Of a stretch of 64,000 nt of DNA, positions 60,453 through 64,000 are shown in pieces. The notes under the pieces were generated by a model, which did not search any database, had not been told where the DNA came from, and worked only from the letters and a program-made list of their open reading frames with translations. The DNA is from Paguma larvata. Lineage: Eukaryota; Chordata; Mammalia; Carnivora; Viverridae. Positions within the stretch are counted from its first letter, which is position 1; each line of letters opens with the position of its first letter. The stretch spans positions 4,090,565 to 4,154,564 of the forward strand of contig CM057841.1 in NCBI GenBank assembly GCA_030068075.1, given 5' to 3'. Both the position numbers and the translations under genes were made by a program.

Positions 60453-63400
60453 ATGAAACTTACAGATAATACAGTGACTGTAAGCCCATATTTTTCAATA
60501 TTAACACTGAATGTAAATGGACTAAATGCACCAATCAAAAGACACAGGATAACAGAATGGATTAAAAAACAAGACCCATCTATTTGCTGTCTTCAAGAAA
60601 CTCATCTTAAACCTGAAGACACCTTCAGATTGAAAGTGAGGGGATGGAGAACTATCTACCATGCTACTGGAAGTCAGAAGAAAGCCGGAGTAGCCACACT
60701 TATATCAGACAAATTAGACTTTAAAATGAACGATGTAATAAGAGATGAGGAAGGACATTATATAATAGTCTCAGGGACCATCCAGCAGGAAGAGCTAACA
60801 ATTGTAAATATCTACGCACCGAATTCAGGGGCACCCAAATTTGTAAAACAACTAATTACAAACATTAGCAACCTCATCGATAAAAATGTCCTAATAGTAG
60901 GGGATCTCAACACTCCACTCTCGGCATTGGATAGATCAACAAAACAGAAAATCTCCGCAGAAACAATAGCCCTGAATGACACATTAGGACAGATGGGCCT
61001 CACAGACATCTTTAGGGTCCTTCATCCAGAAGCAAAGGAATTTACATTCTTCTCATCTGCACACGGTACATTTTCCAAGATAGACCACATTCTGGGGCAC
61101 AGGGAAGCTCTGAATAAATATAAAAGAATTGAGATCATACCGTGTACAGTGTCAGACCACAATGCTTTGAAACTTGAAATCAACCACAGGAGAAAGCCTG
61201 GAAAATATCCAAGAACATGGCGGCTAAGAAATAACCTACTAAAAGATGAATGGGTCAACCAAGCCATCAGAGAAGAAATTAAAAAATACATGGAAACAAA
61301 TGAAAATGAAAATACAACAATCCAAACGCTCTGGGATGCAGCAAAGGCAGTCCTGAGAGGGAAATATATTGCAATCCAGGCCCATCTCAAGAAACAAGAA
61401 AAATCAATAACACAAATTCTAACAGCACGCCTAAAGGAACTAGAAGCAGATCAACTAAAACAACCCAAGCCCAGCAGAAAGAGAGAAATAACAAAGATCA
61501 GAGCTCAAATTAACCATATGGAGACAGAAAAGGTAGTGGAACAGATCAATGAAACCAAAAGCTGGTTCTTTGAAAAAATAAACAAAATAGACAAACCTCT
61601 AGCCAGGCTTCTCAAAAAGAAAAGAGAGAGAACTCAAATAAATAAAATCGTGAATGAAAAGGGAGAAATTACAACCAATCCCTCAGAGATACAAGCAATC
61701 ATCAGAGAATACTATGAAAAATTATATGCCACCAAACTTGGCAATCTGGAAGAAATGGACAGCTTCCTAAATAGCCACACGCTACCAAAACTCAAACGGG
61801 AAGAAATAGAAAATTTGAACAGACCCATAACTAGTGAAGAAATAGAATCCGTTATTAAAAACCTCCCAGCAAATAAAAGCCCTGGACCAGATGGCTTTCC
61901 TGCGGAATTTTACCAGACATTTAAAACAGAGTTAATTCCTATCCTCCTCAAGCTGTTCCAAAAAATTGAAACGGAAGGAAAACTCCCGGACTCATTCTAT
62001 GAAGCCAGCATCACTTTGATTCCCAAACCAGATAGAGACCCAGCAAAGAAAGAAAATTACAGGCCAATATCCCTGATGAATATGGATGCAAAAATTCTCA
62101 ACAAGATACTAGCAAATCGAATCCAACAGCATATAAAGAGAATTATCCACCATGATCAAGTAGGATTCATCCCTGGGTTGCAGGGCTGGTTCAATATTCG
62201 CAAATCAATCAACGTGATACATCACATCAACAAAAGAAAAGATAAGAACCATATGATCCTGTCAATAGATGCAGAAAAAGCATTTGACAAAATACAGCAT
62301 CCTTTCTTAATAAAAACTCTCGAGAAAGTCGGGATAGAAGGAACATACTTAAACATCATAAAAGCCATATATGAAAAGCCCACAGCTCATATCATCCTCA
62401 ATGGGGAAAAACTGAAAGCCTTCCCCCTGAGATCAGGAACACGACAGGGGTGTCCACTCTCGCCACTGCTATTTAACATAGTGTTGGAAGTCTTAGCATC
62501 AGCAATCAGACAACAAAACAAAATAAAAGGCATCAAGATTGGCAAGGAGGAAGTCAAACTTTCACTTTTTGCAGATGACATGATACTTTACATGGAAAAC
62601 CCGACAGAATCCACCAAAAGCCTACTAGAACTGATTCAGGATTTCAGCAAAGTTGCAGGGTACAAAATCAATGTACAGAAATCGGTGGCATTTCTATACA
62701 CCAACAATGAAGCAGCAGAAAGAGAAATAAAGAAGCTAATCCCTTTCACAATTGCACCAAAAACCATAAAATACTTAGGAATAAACCTAACCAAAGATGT
62801 GAAAGACCTCTACACTGAAAACTATAAAAAACTTATGAAGGAAATTGAGGAAGACACAAGGAAATGGAAAAACATCCCATGCTCATGGATTGGAAGAATA
62901 AATATCGTCAAAATGGCAATACTACCCAAAGCAATCTACACATTCAATGCAATCCCAATCAAAATTGCACCAGCATTCTTCTCAAAGCTAGAGCAAACAA
63001 TCCTAAAATTTGTATGGAACCACAAAAGACCTCGAATAGCCAAAATAATACTGAAGAATAAAACCAAGGCGGGAGGCATCACAATCCCAGACTTTAACCT
63101 CTACTACAAAGCGGTGGTCATCAAGACTGTATGGTATTGGCACAAAAACAGACGCATAGACCAATGGAATAGAATAGAAAACTCAGAAATGGACCCGCAA
63201 GTATATGGCCAACTAATCTTTGACAAAGCGGGAAAATGTATCCAATGGAAAAAAGACAGCCTTTTTAACAAATGGTGCTGGGAGAATTGGACAGCAACAT
63301 GCAAAAGAATGAAACTAGACCACTTTCTTACACCACTCACAAAAATAAATTCTAAATGGATAAAAGATCTGAATGTGAGGCAGGAAACCGTCAAAATCCT

Positions 63401-64000
63401 AGAGGAGAAAACAGGAAAAAGCCTCTTTGACCTAAGACGCACCAATTTCTTACTCGACATGTCTCCAAAGGCAAGAGAATTAAAAGCAAAGATGAACTAT
63501 TGGGACCTCATCAAGATAAAAAGCTTCTGCACGGCAAAAGAAACAACCAACAAAACGAATAGGCAACCAACGGAATGGGAAAAGATCATCGCAAATGACA
63601 TATCGGATAAAGGACTAATATCTAAAATTTATAAAGAACTTACCAAACTCCAAACCCGAAAAACAAACAACCCAGTGAAGAAATGGGCGGAAGATATGAA
63701 TAGACACTTCTCCAAAGGGGACATTCAGATGGCCAACAGACACATGAAACGATGCTCAATGTCACTCAGCATCAGGGAAATACAAATCAAAACTACACTG
63801 AGATACCACCTCACACCAGTCAGAGTGGCTAAAATGAACAAATCAGGAAACTATAGATGCTGGCGAGGATGTGGAGAAGTAGGCACCCTCCTACACTGTT
63901 GGTGGGAATGCAAACTGGTGCAGCCACTCTGGAAAACGGTGTGGAGGTTCCTCAAAAAAATGAAAATAGAGCTACCCTATGACCCAGCAATAGCCCTGCT
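60453..64000 (+). CDS. LINE-1 ORF2p (open to the window edge; 3' end missing)
   Basis: ATG 60453, read without any stop for 1182 codons to the window end. The endonuclease domain has its active-site motifs ([31 protein letters not shown]). The reverse transcriptase has [37 protein letters not shown] and the catalytic FADD at residues 706-709. The C-terminal cysteine motif [18 protein letters not shown] starts at ~1136. By comparison with the truncated copy at 28606-29790, roughly 90 codons remain. ORF2p does target-primed reverse transcription. Confidence 0.93.
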   Translation, partial: MKLTDNTVTVSPYFSILTLNVNGLNAPIKRHRITEWIKKQDPSICCLQETHLKPEDTFRLKVRGWRTIYHATGSQKKAGVATLISDKLDFKMNDVIRDEEGHYIIVSGTIQQEELTIVNIYAPNSGAPKFVKQLITNISNLIDKNVLIVGDLNTPLSALDRSTKQKISAETIALNDTLGQMGLTDIFRVLHPEAKEFTFFSSAHGTFSKIDHILGHREALNKYKRIEIIPCTVSDHNALKLEINHRRKPGKYPRTWRLRNNLLKDEWVNQAIREEIKKYMETNENENTTIQTLWDAAKAVLRGKYIAIQAHLKKQEKSITQILTARLKELEADQLKQPKPSRKREITKIRAQINHMETEKVVEQINETKSWFFEKINKIDKPLARLLKKKRERTQINKIVNEKGEITTNPSEIQAIIREYYEKLYATKLGNLEEMDSFLNSHTLPKLKREEIENLNRPITSEEIESVIKNLPANKSPGPDGFPAEFYQTFKTELIPILLKLFQKIETEGKLPDSFYEASITLIPKPDRDPAKKENYRPISLMNMDAKILNKILANRIQQHIKRIIHHDQVGFIPGLQGWFNIRKSINVIHHINKRKDKNHMILSIDAEKAFDKIQHPFLIKTLEKVGIEGTYLNIIKAIYEKPTAHIILNGEKLKAFPLRSGTRQGCPLSPLLFNIVLEVLASAIRQQNKIKGIKIGKEEVKLSLFADDMILYMENPTESTKSLLELIQDFSKVAGYKINVQKSVAFLYTNNEAAEREIKKLIPFTIAPKTIKYLGINLTKDVKDLYTENYKKLMKEIEEDTRKWKNIPCSWIGRINIVKMAILPKAIYTFNAIPIKIAPAFFSKLEQTILKFVWNHKRPRIAKIILKNKTKAGGITIPDFNLYYKAVVIKTVWYWHKNRRIDQWNRIENSEMDPQVYGQLIFDKAGKCIQWKKDSLFNKWCWENWTATCKRMKLDHFLTPLTKINSKWIKDLNVRQETVKILEEKTGKSLFDLRRTNFLLDMSPKARELKAKMNYWDLIKIKSFCTAKETTNKTNRQPTEWEKIIANDISDKGLISKIYKELTKLQTRKTNNPVKKWAEDMNRHFSKGDIQMANRHMKRCSMSLSIREIQIKTTLRYHLTPVRVAKMNKSGNYRCWRGCGEVGTLLHCWWECKLVQPLWKTVWRFLKKMKIELPYDPAIAL

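Larger units (their letters stand above)
57877..64000 (+). mobile_element. Full-length young LINE-1, continuing past the window
   Basis: Begins just after the NLRP9 3'UTR with GGAGGCAACATGGCGGAGGAG; the AACATGGCGG resembles the YY1 site at the start of other mammalian L1s. It continues through a 1.6-kb GC- then T-rich 5'UTR, ORF1 (59512-60405), a 47-nt gap and ORF2 (from 60453). The 5' flank AAGAATATTTATGGAAA is a likely target-site duplication, with its partner beyond the window. It is nearly identical to the truncated copy at 28606-29790 over the shared part. Confidence 0.95.

Overview
This is mammalian nuclear DNA from a carnivore, very probably a felid. The evidence is split multi-exon genes with GT-AG introns, a CpG island, and dozens of tRNA-derived SINEs of the carnivore Can-SINE (SINEC) type with felid-like sequence. 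There is also a young LINE-1 and older MIR, L2 and MER5A relics. The gene order matches the region equivalent to human 19q13.42 (U2AF2 - EPN1 - NLRP9/RFPL4A).

Layout. 1-4945: 3' end of U2AF2 (five coding exons, RRM2 to the UHM, plus the 3'UTR). 4990-5724: CpG-island promoter and untranslated first exon of EPN1, about 50-500 bp after the U2AF2 poly(A) site. 8669-20222: complete coding part of EPN1 (10 coding exons, deduced 569 aa, with ENTH, three UIMs, eight DPW and three NPF motifs). 20223-22940: intergenic. 22950-27300: RFPL4A on the minus strand (two coding exons, deduced 289 aa, RING plus SPRY, with a probable untranslated first exon). 27300-36600: repeat-rich spacer containing a 5'-inverted LINE-1 copy. 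36604-57815: complete NLRP9 (nine coding exons, deduced 995 aa, PYD-NACHT-LRR). 57877-64000 (edge): 5' part of a full-length LINE-1 with intact ORF1 and an ORF2 open to the window end.

Functions. U2AF2 (splicing) and EPN1 (clathrin endocytosis) are housekeeping genes in GC-rich DNA. RFPL4A and NLRP9 are oocyte/early-embryo genes in AT-richer, repeat-dense DNA, arranged divergently. From memory, the human order is NLRP9(-) then RFPL4A(+), so this block appears inverted relative to human.

I found no novel multi-gene system. The most interesting observations are the apparently intact young LINE-1 with a monomeric 5'UTR, a 5S rRNA-LINE-1 composite insertion with target-site duplications, a twin-primed LINE-1, a solo LTR inside a SINE, the RFPL4A-NLRP9 inversion, and a duplicated pyrimidine-tract/acceptor segment in EPN1. 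Repeat family names are from pattern recognition, not a database search.
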